Source: Thiotrichaceae bacterium (lineage in GTDB: Bacteria > Pseudomonadota > Gammaproteobacteria > Thiotrichales > Thiotrichaceae). Taken from it: DNA of 8,993 bases. Shown here in pieces: positions 1 through 6,354 of the stretch; position 1 is the first letter of the stretch; each line of letters begins with the position of its first letter. Below the pieces are notes generated by a model. The model was given only the letters and a program-made list of their open reading frames with translations, did not search any database and was not told the origin of the DNA. The stretch spans positions 1 to 8,993 of the forward strand of contig JALVDG010000314.1 of NCBI GenBank assembly GCA_027009095.1. Reading direction: 5' to 3'. Made by a program: the position numbers and the translations under genes.

Positions 1-8
1 AAGTAAGT

Positions 9-106
9 CGTAGCCCTGTTACGGAATAGAGTAAAAGAACCTAAATTTAAAAGGGCTACGAAAACCTTCACTGATTATTCTAAAGAGTACTGACTGCGTA
101 ACATCA
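9..106 (-). repeat. Dispersed gene-end repeat, copy 1 (full length)
   Basis: This is one arm of a ~90-bp imperfect inverted repeat whose partner is at 2061-2155. Two blocks are perfect: 19-41 equals the reverse complement of 2125-2147 (23 nt), and 91-106 (TGACTGCGTAACATCA) equals the reverse complement of 2061-2076. The DNA between aligns with small indels. A hairpin is present inside: CGTAGCCCT at 9-17 pairs perfectly with AGGGCTACG at 52-60. Read on the minus strand, the copy lies downstream of the solute-binding protein gene, beginning with the TGATGTTACGC end. Function is unknown; a REP-like or MITE-like family is possible. Confidence 0.8.
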
Positions 107-277
107 GTTAAGTCGCTTATTGATGAAGGAGCTTGATGTAGAACTACTCAGTTTTTCTTTGACTCTCGCGGAAATTTAATATGTGAATATCTATATGCTT
201 GTAAATTGTGTGCTTTCACTTGACTCTTATTGAGGCATGATAAGAAAATTGAGTAGTGACAATAATGCTATAAAATA

Positions 278-303
278 TAGGAGCAATCTTGCAACCACTC
301 CTA
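278..303 (-). terminator. Weak hairpin, possible terminator of the solute-binding protein gene
   Basis: On the minus strand the sequence TAGGAG...CTCCTA forms a 6-bp stem with a 14-nt loop about 13 nt after the stop codon, followed by an A/T-rich stretch (TATTTTAT). The stem is short and the U tract imperfect, so this is only a possible intrinsic terminator. Confidence 0.35.
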
Positions 304-315
304 ATATTTTTATTT

Positions 316-1671
316 TTACAACATTGATTTTGCTTTTTCAGCAAGTTCTTTTGCTTTGGAATAATTTTCAACAACAAATTTATCCCATTCTTGCTCAATT
401 TCCGCTTGTCTACCTGTTACTTTATCCGTTGCTTTTTTACGTTTTTTCTTGAAGATTCCCGCGAAGTCTTTATCAAGGGATTTGGCTTCATCAATCGGTA
501 ATTTAGCCACTAAAGTACGAGCTTCTGCGATGAGTTTTGCCGCTTTCTCATTTGTTTTACCCTCCATAGCCGCTTCAGCATCTTGAATAGCTTTGGTTGC
601 TGCGCGTAAATCATCTAGACGATAAGTAATCATGACATCGAATAGAGAATTAACCAAGTTGTAACGGCTTTTAGATTTAGTCAAATCAAACTTAACCGCA
701 GCACCGATGGATGAGTCTTTAAAAGGATTAGGAAAACCTTCAGGTGCTTTATCATAAGTAGCGGGGTTGACAGGCAAGCGTCTAATTTTAGGATCAAGCA
801 ATAACTCCTGTCCTCTTGGCTCGAGTAAGAAATCAATAAATTTACCTGCATTATCGGCGTTAGGTGCATTAGCGACAATGGCGATATTAGCAGGAACGAG
901 TGTGGTTGTGGTAGGGTAGCGGAACTCAACAGGGAAGCCAGAGCCTTTTGATGATAATCCGAAGAAGTCGATAACAATTCCTATACCAAAGTTGCCACTA
1001 TTTACGCCATCGGGTACACCAAAGCTGCGTTCAGTGACTGTTTTAAAGTTACCTGCAATTTCTTTTTGCATTTTCCAGCCATCATCCCAGCCTTTACCTT
1101 GTAATAAGGTTTCGACGGTCAAATGCGTTGTGCCTGAGCGTGAAGGAGCCGACATACCAATGTGATTGTGATAAACCGCTTTAGTTAAATCAACCCACTC
1201 TCGAGGGGCAGGTAGTTTTTTTGCTTTTAAGTAGCGAGTATTCCACATAATACCGTAACCTGCGGCAGCAAAACCCTTATAAAAGCCATCAGGATCATTT
1301 ACGGGGAATGCACCTACCTTATCAGGTAAGCCTTTTACGCTACTTTCATATTTTTGTAGTAAGGAGTCATCTTTTAATACTTCAAAGGCATCGGGTGCAG
1401 AAGCCCAAAATAAATCGGTCTTATTTTTTGCGGATGTCTCTTGGATGTATTTAACACCCGCAGTGGTTTTCTTTTTGAGAATCTCGACTTTGATGTCTGG
1501 GTAGGCGGCTTGAAATTCTTTTTTAAAGACTTTGGTTAGATCAGAGGGGAATGAGGTAACAATGGTTAGTTCGTTATCATCGGCATAACTTGTCAGCGAG
1601 AACATGAAAACGGTAGAGCCTAATAATAGGCTATGAATAACTTTTGCTATTCCTTTTTTCTGTGGCACCAT
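316..1671 (-). CDS. Periplasmic ABC-type solute-binding protein (extracellular solute-binding family 1, Fe3+/PgtC-like)
   Basis: The 451-residue product starts with a classical signal peptide (basic MVPQKKGIAK, hydrophobic core, likely cleavage SYA|DD near residue 30). The mature N-terminus LTIVTSFP is typical of family 1 solute-binding proteins. The segment about 40-330 resembles iron(III) and phosphoglycerate (PgtC-type) binding proteins, with KYIQETSAKNKTDLFWAS and RGQELLLDP-like motifs. Residues 333-451 form a Lys/Glu/Ala-rich helical extension not needed for the binding fold. The start is supported by AAGGAG seven bases upstream. No permease or ATPase gene is adjacent, so the partner transporter or receptor must be elsewhere; PgtC-type proteins work with two-component systems rather than only with transporters. 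The ligand cannot be told from sequence. The gene is transcribed away from a divergent small ORF and lies between inverted repeat arms. Confidence 0.85.
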   Translation of the reverse strand: MVPQKKGIAKVIHSLLLGSTVFMFSLTSYADDNELTIVTSFPSDLTKVFKKEFQAAYPDIKVEILKKKTTAGVKYIQETSAKNKTDLFWASAPDAFEVLKDDSLLQKYESSVKGLPDKVGAFPVNDPDGFYKGFAAAGYGIMWNTRYLKAKKLPAPREWVDLTKAVYHNHIGMSAPSRSGTTHLTVETLLQGKGWDDGWKMQKEIAGNFKTVTERSFGVPDGVNSGNFGIGIVIDFFGLSSKGSGFPVEFRYPTTTTLVPANIAIVANAPNADNAGKFIDFLLEPRGQELLLDPKIRRLPVNPATYDKAPEGFPNPFKDSSIGAAVKFDLTKSKSRYNLVNSLFDVMITYRLDDLRAATKAIQDAEAAMEGKTNEKAAKLIAEARTLVAKLPIDEAKSLDKDFAGIFKKKRKKATDKVTGRQAEIEQEWDKFVVENYSKAKELAEKAKSML

Positions 1672-1723
1672 ACGTTTTCTCCTTAGATTCTTGGGTAAAA
1701 ATATTATTAGCTAGTCTTATACC

Positions 1724-1751
1724 TATATAGTCTAGTTTTTTAGATATGCAA
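1724..1751 (-). promoter_or_regulatory. Putative sigma70 promoter of the solute-binding protein gene
   Basis: On the minus strand TTGCAT (1746-1751) and TATATA (1724-1729) are separated by 16 bases and lie about 50 bases upstream of the start codon. The match is reasonable, but the region is AT-rich, so chance matches are likely. Confidence 0.4.
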
Positions 1752-1808
1752 CCATTAATTTTTAAATAAAGTGAAAATGTCACAGAATTAGATCATTAAT
1801 CCACTTAG

Positions 1809-1814
1809 TATAAT
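1809..1814 (+). promoter_or_regulatory. Perfect -10 box upstream of the small acidic ORF
   Basis: TATAAT lies 84 bases upstream of the 50-codon ORF and divergent from the solute-binding gene promoter. No good -35 is seen at 17 bases. The transcript leader would carry the inverted repeat AGGAACA (1841-1847) / TGTTCCT (1863-1869), which could be a small hairpin or a regulator site. Confidence 0.35.
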
Positions 1815-1840
1815 CAGCATGACAGGAAGTCAGAGTGTTA

Positions 1841-1869
1841 AGGAACAGGTTTATTTCATACATGTTCCT
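1841..1869 (+). other. Inverted repeat in the leader of the small ORF
   Basis: A perfect 7-bp inverted repeat, AGGAACA / TGTTCCT, has a 15-nt spacer and lies 30 bases before the start codon at 1899. It could be an RNA hairpin or a dyad operator. No U tract follows, so it is not a convincing terminator. Confidence 0.4.
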
Positions 1870-1898
1870 AAGTATTTAAATTTATATGGAGATAAAAA

Positions 1899-2051
1899 AT
1901 GACAAACGAAAATCTAATGATTAAACGCGATGAAGTATTTGAACTACAAAAAGAATTCCCCAACGAAATGAAAATTATTCTAGAGATGTTAGAGGAGGCG
2001 GAAGAAGGTTGTTTTTATGATGAGCAAGAAGCAGAGCTAATTGCCGCATAA
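1899..2051 (+). CDS. Small acidic hypothetical protein (50 aa)
   Basis: This ORF encodes 50 residues, starting MTNENLMIKRDEVFELQ and ending EQEAELIAA. It has a strong ribosome binding site (GGAG at 1888-1891, seven bases before the ATG) and a -10 box about 85 bases upstream. The product is strongly acidic, with a Glu-rich helix around residues 24-37 (EMKIILEMLEEAEEG), one cysteine, and no signal peptide or membrane segment. I do not recognise the family. Its length and charge would suit a small regulatory or partner protein, but that is inference. It is divergent from the solute-binding protein gene, and repeat copy 2 begins ten bases after its stop codon. The good leader makes translation likely; a spurious ORF remains possible. 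Confidence 0.6.
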   Translation: MTNENLMIKRDEVFELQKEFPNEMKIILEMLEEAEEGCFYDEQEAELIAA

Positions 2052-2060
2052 TTTATTCAT

Positions 2061-2155
2061 TGATGTTACGCAGTCATACCTTAGAATAATATCAGCGAAG
2101 ATTTTCGTCGCTCTTTTGAGCTTGGGTTCTTTTACTCTATTCCGTAAAGGGCGAT
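2061..2155 (+). repeat. Dispersed gene-end repeat, copy 2 (full length)
   Basis: This copy is inverted relative to copy 1 at 9-106. The blocks 2061-2076 (TGATGTTACGCAGTCA) and 2125-2147 match copy 1 perfectly, and the DNA between aligns with a few substitutions and indels. It begins only ten bases after the stop codon of the small ORF. A small palindrome, CGAA-GATT-TTCG, lies in its middle. The pair potentially bounds a ~2-kb segment carrying the solute-binding gene and the small ORF, but no transposase is present. Confidence 0.8.
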
Positions 2156-2427
2156 GATTTACTTTACTAAAGCATAGATTCTATTAAATCTCATTTAACC
2201 CTTTGTGCCGCTAAAAGAAAAGTAAGCAAAGAAAAAGCAACCCACAAATAGAGCGCAATCTAAGCGGTTATTAATTATGCTGAGTAGTTGTCAAGTCCCG
2301 ATAGATCATGAAGGATCACACCTTGCTTTCACCCCAGTAAGTATTCTTTGTTTTTCATATCTCACTAATATTTAATTACTTGTATTTGAGAATTATGTTC
2401 CACGGATATCGAGGGGCGTATCATTGT

Positions 2428-2437
2428 CATATATCCC
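2428..2437 (+). repeat. Target site duplication, left copy
   Basis: CATATATCCC is repeated exactly at 2601-2610, directly abutting the two ends of the inverted-repeat element between them, as expected for a 10-bp duplication made on insertion. Confidence 0.7.
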
Positions 2438-2600
2438 TAGGGCAATCGCACTTAAATTAGTGGCTTGCAAAATCAACTACTTACAATTCACATAATTTTA
2501 AAATTCGTGAATTATATTTATTCGCAAAATTGCGAACCTTGTAACTTGCTGATTTTAAAATGTTCATTAAAGTCAACTAAATTTAAGTGCAATTGCCCTA
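2438..2600. mobile_element. MITE-like insertion, 163 bp, with terminal inverted repeats and 10-bp target duplication
   Basis: The element starts TAGGGCAATCGCACTTAAAT and ends with the inverted counterpart (2576-2600, ending GCAATTGCCCTA). The ~24-bp terminal repeats differ at one base plus a one-base indel. CATATATCCC directly flanks both ends (2428-2437 and 2601-2610). The interior is AT-rich and non-coding, with further dyads: AATTCAC...GTGAATT and TTCGCAA-AA-TTGCGAA (2521-2536). With no transposase, it would be mobilised in trans by an insertion sequence with matching ends. The parent family cannot be named with certainty; 10-bp duplications occur in several IS families. The right end is 45 bases upstream of the XpaC-like gene, so the insertion sits in its leader or promoter. 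Confidence 0.8.
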
Positions 2601-2610
2601 CATATATCCC
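2601..2610 (+). repeat. Target site duplication, right copy
   Basis: CATATATCCC is an exact copy of 2428-2437 and directly follows the right terminal repeat of the MITE-like element. Confidence 0.7.
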
Positions 2611-2645
2611 TTGATTTTTCATGTTTATGGAGCAATTCTAGTAGC

Positions 2646-3203
2646 ATGGGGCGTATTATATTTTTTGTTATCTTTATTGTTAGTGTTATTGCTATTGTTT
2701 ATTTTCTGCGTGTACTTTGGAAGAAGTTTCGGCAGACAGTGAGTGGTGTTGTGAATAAAGGCTCAGACTTTGCTATACAACAACAAGCAAAGTGGAAACA
2801 ACACGTGAAACGTAAAAAGCTACCTAAAGAAATTCAGAATTTAATTATTCAGTATGAGCAGTTATTAGAGTCGAATAATGATTTATCGGTATTTTGGCAA
2901 GGAGCATTAAAGCCCATTTATAAATCTTTAGGAGATGTTATTCATATCTTAAGCGCTTCTCCCAAAAAAATGAACAAAGTACGTAAATTATTTAATACGA
3001 GTATGCCATCGCTTGATAAGTTTGTGGCTACATTAAAAGACAACCAAAAATTTATGGATGATTCCGAAACTCGTAAAGCAGAAGAAAATATAGCCTTAAT
3101 TAGCAAAGATTTACATCACTATGAAAAAGTATTACATCAATCACGTCGTTTTGATTTTGATGTTTTAATGGATGTTATAAAAATTCGTTTCAAACGTGAT
3201 TAA
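2646..3203 (+). CDS. Membrane-anchored XpaC-like protein (5-bromo-4-chloroindolyl phosphate hydrolysis family resemblance)
   Basis: The 185-residue product has one N-terminal membrane helix (about residues 4-23), a basic stretch (WKKFRQ, KRKKLPKE) consistent with an N-out, C-in anchor, and a mostly helical cytosolic part. Residues about 95-185, with the pattern P-KKMNKVRKLFNTSMPSLDK and a final FDFDVLMDVIKIRFKRD, look like the XpaC family: a 'kvR.fl.y.lp...k' motif and a C-terminal D.D..idVl repeat. This is my pattern match, not a database hit. XpaC-family genes often sit beside telA, which is absent here. The family's biochemical role is poorly defined. The only GGAG (2629-2632) is 13 bases from the ATG, longer than ideal, and no alternative start exists just upstream. 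The MITE-like insertion ends 45 bases before the start. Confidence 0.6.
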   Translation: MGRIIFFVIFIVSVIAIVYFLRVLWKKFRQTVSGVVNKGSDFAIQQQAKWKQHVKRKKLPKEIQNLIIQYEQLLESNNDLSVFWQGALKPIYKSLGDVIHILSASPKKMNKVRKLFNTSMPSLDKFVATLKDNQKFMDDSETRKAEENIALISKDLHHYEKVLHQSRRFDFDVLMDVIKIRFKRD

Positions 3204-3246
3204 ATTACTTTTTGTATAAAAAATTTGTATTGATTGGAGCTTCTTC

Positions 3247-3275
3247 TTGTTTCAATGTTATTTTTATCGCATAAT
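3247..3275 (+). promoter_or_regulatory. Putative promoter of the 4.5S RNA gene
   Basis: TTGTTT (3247-3252) and CATAAT (3270-3275) are 17 bases apart. Transcription from here would give a leader of roughly 40 nt before the mature RNA end; 4.5S precursors are known to be trimmed at the 5' end by RNase P. The match is moderate. Confidence 0.35.
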
Positions 3276-3320
3276 CGCCGCGCTGTAATTAATTCGGGAA
3301 CTAATTTTCCTGGACGCTAT

Positions 3321-3432
3321 GGTGATCTGCATTGGTTCTCTCGCGGCGATAAACTATGAACCCCGCCAGGCCCGGAAGGGAGCAACGGTAGTAGTGGACT
3401 CGGGTGCCGAGATGTAGCTGATGTGGATCGCC
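3321..3432 (+). ncRNA. ffs: 4.5S signal recognition particle RNA
   Basis: This is the RNA scaffold of the bacterial signal recognition particle, which binds the M domain of Ffh and stimulates co-translational targeting of membrane proteins via FtsY. The ~112-nt RNA folds into one long hairpin: GGUGAUC... at the 5' end pairs with ...GAUCGCC at the 3' end, with G-U wobbles. The diagnostic apex is present: CCC-GGAA-GGG with the GGAA tetraloop at 3374-3377, followed by AGCA of the symmetric loop that contacts Ffh. Other conserved words are UUGGUUCUC near the 5' end and GAUGUAGCUG near the 3' end, close to the E. coli RNA (114 nt). A short T-rich stretch follows the stem, but the terminator is weak. 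Its place just upstream of dnaX is a recurrent gammaproteobacterial arrangement. Ends are estimated from the pairing. Confidence 0.95.
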
Positions 3433-3518
3433 ACTTTAATTTCTTCTACAGTGCCTATCATTTATTTTCTCTATAAAATCTTCTTAGTACTTTCCTTTAA
3501 TTCTAGTACACTATCTGA

Positions 3519-5291
3519 ATGAGCTATCAAGTCCTTGCAAGAAAATGGAGACCCCAGAATTTTACCGAAATGGTGGGTCAACAACATGTGTTAAAAGCAC
3601 TTATTAATGCATTGGATGGCGATAGATTGCATCATGCCTATTTATTTACGGGTACTCGTGGTGTTGGTAAAACCACTATCGCTCGTATATTAGCAAAGTG
3701 CCTTAATTGTGAAACAGGCGTGACATCTAAACCTTGCGGTACTTGTGGCAGTTGCCAAGAAATTGCCGAAGGACGCTTTATTGATTTAATCGAGGTTGAT
3801 GCTGCTTCTCGTACTAAAGTTGAAGATACTCGTGAGCTGTTAGATAACGTGCAATATGCGCCGACTCGTGGACGTTTTAAAGTTTATCTTATTGATGAAG
3901 TCCACATGCTATCTGGACACAGTTTTAATGCCTTGCTAAAAACCTTAGAAGAGCCACCACCACACGTTAAATTCCTTTTTGCTACCACTGATCCACAAAA
4001 ACTCCCTGTAACGATACTTTCTCGCTGTTTACAGTTTAATCTCAAGCGTATGCCTGTTGATATGATTGCGGGGCATTTGCAGTATCTTTTAAATAAAGAA
4101 AAAATTAACGGTGATGAAGCTTCCCTACGCCTTATTGCGCGTGCTGCTGATGGAAGTATGCGCGATGGTTTAAGTTTATTAGATCAAGCAATATCGTTTG
4201 GAAATGGAGAGTTAAAAGAAACAGATGTTCGTGAAATGCTGGGGACTATCTCGCACGAACCGTTGCTTAATTTACTAAAGTTAGTTGAGGTAGGTGACGG
4301 AGAAGCCATTCTTAACGATATAGAGCAAATGGCAGGAGTAACACCTGATTTTGAAGCTGCAACAGATGCTCTGATTACTCTATTGCACAAAATGGCGGTT
4401 TTACAAGTCGTCCCGCAAGCAGAGGAAGATGACGAAGCGATTAAACAGCTAGCTGATCAGTTTAGTCGTGAAGATGTGCAGCTATATTATCAAATAGCAA
4501 TACACGGACGGCGTGATTTACCGTTGTCGCCTGATCCACGCAGTGGTTTTGAAATGATTTTTCTTAGACTGCTGACATTTAGACCTTTAAGAGATATAGC
4601 ACCTGCCATAACGGAGAAAAAAAAAACACTAAAACATAATGATTTAGATGTAGACAATATAGATAGGCAAGAGTCAGCAAAAGATAAAGAGCTTAAAAAA
4701 TCAGTTGAAGTAAATAACACCACTGTACCACCTGTAATAGATGCTCCTCCTTGGGGAGAGTCAGCTCCCGTAGTGAAACAAGTTAATAAAGTGGCTGATG
4801 ACGTTAGTGTTACTTCTATTGTTACCTCGCAAAAAGTGCAACAAATAAAAACGACGACGGTTAAGGAGCAAGATGAAGTACCTAAGCAATCAACCGTTGT
4901 TGGTGATAAAAAATGGTATGAAATAGTGCCAAAACTGGGTTTAACAGGTCGCCCTGCGGAGCTAGCTAAACATTGTGTTTTAACAAGTATCGAAGGGGAT
5001 CATATTAATCTTTTGCTTGATATTTCGGGTGAAAATTTATTAGCAAAAACAGCAGAACAAGAAATAGAGGCTGCACTTAAGACATACTATAATAGACCCG
5101 TTCACTTATATATTAATACACAGCGTTTAGCAGAAGAAACCCCCGCTGAACGTATCGAACGAAAACAACGAGAGCGTCAAAAAGCAGCTGAAGATTTAAT
5201 GCAAAATGATCCTTTTGTGCAAGAGTTACAACATCGATTTAATGCACACCTTGTGCCTAACTCGATAACACCTAAGGGAAACTCTAATTAA
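3519..5291 (+). CDS. dnaX: DNA polymerase III clamp-loader subunits tau/gamma
   Basis: The 590-residue ATPase opens the beta sliding clamp and links the replicase to the helicase. Visible features are Walker A GTRGVGKTT (45-53), four zinc-binding cysteines C64, C73, C76 and C79, Walker B with DEVH (126-129), and the SRC motif (168-170) carrying the arginine finger. Domain III ends near residue 360. Residues 370-465 are a charged, low-complexity linker. A tau-specific C-terminal domain follows from KKWYEIVPKLGL, ending with NDPFVQELQHRF. The length is slightly below E. coli tau (643). A run of ten A's at 4617-4626 falls exactly at the domain III/linker border and could yield a 370- or 373-residue gamma-like form (separate entry). 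The start gives the canonical MSYQVLARKWRPQ, although no Shine-Dalgarno is visible upstream. First gene of the dnaX-ybaB-recR-hinT cluster. Confidence 0.97.
   Translation: MSYQVLARKWRPQNFTEMVGQQHVLKALINALDGDRLHHAYLFTGTRGVGKTTIARILAKCLNCETGVTSKPCGTCGSCQEIAEGRFIDLIEVDAASRTKVEDTRELLDNVQYAPTRGRFKVYLIDEVHMLSGHSFNALLKTLEEPPPHVKFLFATTDPQKLPVTILSRCLQFNLKRMPVDMIAGHLQYLLNKEKINGDEASLRLIARAADGSMRDGLSLLDQAISFGNGELKETDVREMLGTISHEPLLNLLKLVEVGDGEAILNDIEQMAGVTPDFEAATDALITLLHKMAVLQVVPQAEEDDEAIKQLADQFSREDVQLYYQIAIHGRRDLPLSPDPRSGFEMIFLRLLTFRPLRDIAPAITEKKKTLKHNDLDVDNIDRQESAKDKELKKSVEVNNTTVPPVIDAPPWGESAPVVKQVNKVADDVSVTSIVTSQKVQQIKTTTVKEQDEVPKQSTVVGDKKWYEIVPKLGLTGRPAELAKHCVLTSIEGDHINLLLDISGENLLAKTAEQEIEAALKTYYNRPVHLYINTQRLAEETPAERIERKQRERQKAAEDLMQNDPFVQELQHRFNAHLVPNSITPKGNSN
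4613..4639 (+). promoter_or_regulatory. Probable slippage/frameshift site making a short (gamma) form of DnaX
   Basis: GGAG at 4613-4616 is followed by ten consecutive A's (4617-4626), read in frame as Lys367-Lys369 plus the first base of Thr370. If the ribosome slips -1, or the transcript gains one A, translation continues Asn-Thr-Lys-Thr and stops at TAA 4637-4639, giving 373 residues. If one A is lost, His is followed by TAA at 4630-4632, giving 370 residues. E. coli dnaX uses programmed -1 frameshifting at A-AAA-AAG, and Thermus dnaX uses transcriptional slippage on an A run. The lack of an obvious strong hairpin just downstream and the length of the run favour transcriptional slippage here. 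The function is inferred. Confidence 0.6.
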
Positions 5292-5396
5292 AGTCATTTG
5301 TATTTAGTAATGTAGCTGAATATAAAGGGATTTTTTTGACTAAGAAGTTTCCGAAATAAACATTGATTTTTTTAAAATAGAATAGGATAGAATATT

Positions 5397-5726
5397 ATGA
5401 TAAAAGGCGGACTTGGTGGCTTAATGAAGCAAGCACAAAAAATGCAGGAAGATATGCAACGTGCTCAAGCAGAAATAGCGGCAATTGAAATTACAGGTGA
5501 ATCTGGAGGTGGTTTAGTATCCGTTATTATTAATGGTCAGCATGAATGTAAACGTGTCAATATTGATGAAAGCCTATTCGCTGATGATGATAAAGAAATG
5601 ATAGAAGACTTAGTCGCAGCAGCGTTTAATGATGCCGTACAGAAGCTAGCGGTTACATCAAAAGAAAGAATGGCGAATGTAACAGAGGGTATGAGTTTAC
5701 CTGCTGGTATGAAGATGCCATTTTAA
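5397..5726 (+). CDS. ybaB: YbaB/EbfC family nucleoid-associated protein
   Basis: The 109-residue product has the same length as E. coli YbaB and its family hallmarks: [14 protein letters not shown] at the N-terminus, [12 protein letters not shown] in the middle, the conserved [17 protein letters not shown] helix, and the C-terminal [12 protein letters not shown]. The family forms dimers with a tweezer-like shape that bind DNA; links to nucleoid organisation and to RecR-associated repair are known from other bacteria. An AGGAT-like ribosome site at 5385-5389 precedes the ATG. The 105-base gap after dnaX holds a TTGACT (5336-5341) but no convincing -10, so read-through from dnaX is most likely. 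The stop is 11 bases before recR, suggesting coupled translation. Confidence 0.96.
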   Translation: MIKGGLGGLMKQAQKMQEDMQRAQAEIAAIEITGESGGGLVSVIINGQHECKRVNIDESLFADDDKEMIEDLVAAAFNDAVQKLAVTSKERMANVTEGMSLPAGMKMPF

Positions 5727-5737
5727 ACATATTACCA

Positions 5738-6334
5738 ATGTCTGACACTTCCTTATTAAATGAATTAATCGAAGCCTTAAAATGTTTGCCGAGTGTGGGA
5801 GCAAGAACAGCTCAACGTATGGCATTTCATTTATTAGAACATAACCGTGAATCGGCACTTAAGTTAGCCGACATTTTGCAGTTAGCAATGACAAATATAG
5901 GTCATTGCGACCGCTGCCGTACATTTACAGAAGATGATATCTGTCGGATTTGCAAGAGTGAAAACCGACAACAAGATGCGTTGTGTGTGGTGGAAAATCC
6001 CTCAGATGTTTTAGCCTTGGAACAAGCAACCATTTATCGAGGTTACTACTTTGTCTTAATGGGTAAACTATCGCCTTTAGATGGTATAGGACCAAAAGAA
6101 TTAGGTCTAGACTTATTAGAAGATCGTTTAGCTGAAGGTCAGATAAAAGAGTTAATACTAGCAACTAATCCTACTGTCGAAGGCGAGGTAACTGCTCATT
6201 TTATCAGTGAGTTAGCAAAAACTTATCATGTTAATACGACTCGTATCGCTCATGGTGTTCCTGTTGGTGGCGAGCTAGATTATGTTGATAGTGGTACTTT
6301 ATCTCATGCCTTTTCTGGACGGCGCAGTTATTAA
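5738..6334 (+). CDS. recR: Recombination mediator protein RecR
   Basis: The 198-residue protein acts with RecO and RecF to load RecA onto single-stranded gaps during recombinational repair. The N-terminal helix-hairpin-helix (about 10-30, [17 protein letters not shown]) is followed by the zinc finger C57-x2-C60...C69-x2-C72, a Toprim domain (about 80-175, including [12 protein letters not shown] and [11 protein letters not shown]), and the C-terminal [21 protein letters not shown] segment. All diagnostic residues are present and the length matches E. coli RecR (201). The start lies 11 bases after ybaB with little Shine-Dalgarno sequence, so translational coupling is likely. The ybaB-recR pairing is a near-universal bacterial neighbourhood. 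hinT follows 20 bases later. Confidence 0.97.
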   Translation: MSDTSLLNELIEALKCLPSVGARTAQRMAFHLLEHNRESALKLADILQLAMTNIGHCDRCRTFTEDDICRICKSENRQQDALCVVENPSDVLALEQATIYRGYYFVLMGKLSPLDGIGPKELGLDLLEDRLAEGQIKELILATNPTVEGEVTAHFISELAKTYHVNTTRIAHGVPVGGELDYVDSGTLSHAFSGRRSY

Positions 6335-6354
6335 CATTATAAGGCAATAAAATT

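Larger units (their letters stand above)
1..315. other. Intergenic region downstream of the solute-binding protein gene
   Basis: No convincing gene is present in these 315 bases. The left part (about 9-106) is a copy of the dispersed repeat described separately, and a weak terminator-like hairpin for the minus-strand gene lies at 278-303. The stretch 107-277 shows no open frame with a ribosome binding site and no recognisable RNA gene. Confidence 0.7.
2052..2645. other. Repeat-rich intergenic region
   Basis: This 594-base stretch contains no supported gene. In order it holds dispersed repeat copy 2 (2061-2155), a degenerate inverted repeat TTACTTTACT / AGAAAAGTAA (2159-2168 and 2216-2225) followed by purine-rich DNA of a kind often seen between proteobacterial genes, and the MITE-like insertion (2438-2600). 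A 32-codon ATG frame from 2278 has no ribosome binding site and is not called. Confidence 0.75.

Noticed and set aside
237..452. 71-codon plus-strand frame overlapping the end of the solute-binding gene
   Set aside because: It is antisense to the real gene's 3' end, has no ribosome site, and its hydrophobic composition is explained by the opposite strand's Lys-rich codons.
681..977. 98-codon frame inside the solute-binding gene
   Set aside because: It is an out-of-frame shadow of a gene with signal peptide and family motifs; the translation is low-complexity Leu/Ser.
2159..2240. Inverted TTACTTT / AAAGTAA repeat followed by purine-rich DNA
   Set aside because: It resembles a common intergenic repeat type, but the arms are short and interrupted and I cannot define boundaries, so it is only mentioned in the intergenic entry.
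2278..2376. 32-codon frame with an LSSC lipobox-like start
   Set aside because: There is no ribosome site, the N-terminus has no hydrophobic signal, and it lies in repeat-derived DNA.
5292..5396. Possible separate promoter for ybaB (TTGACT at 5336-5341)
   Set aside because: No acceptable -10 box at 16-18 bases; the AT-rich gap gives chance matches, and operon read-through is simpler.
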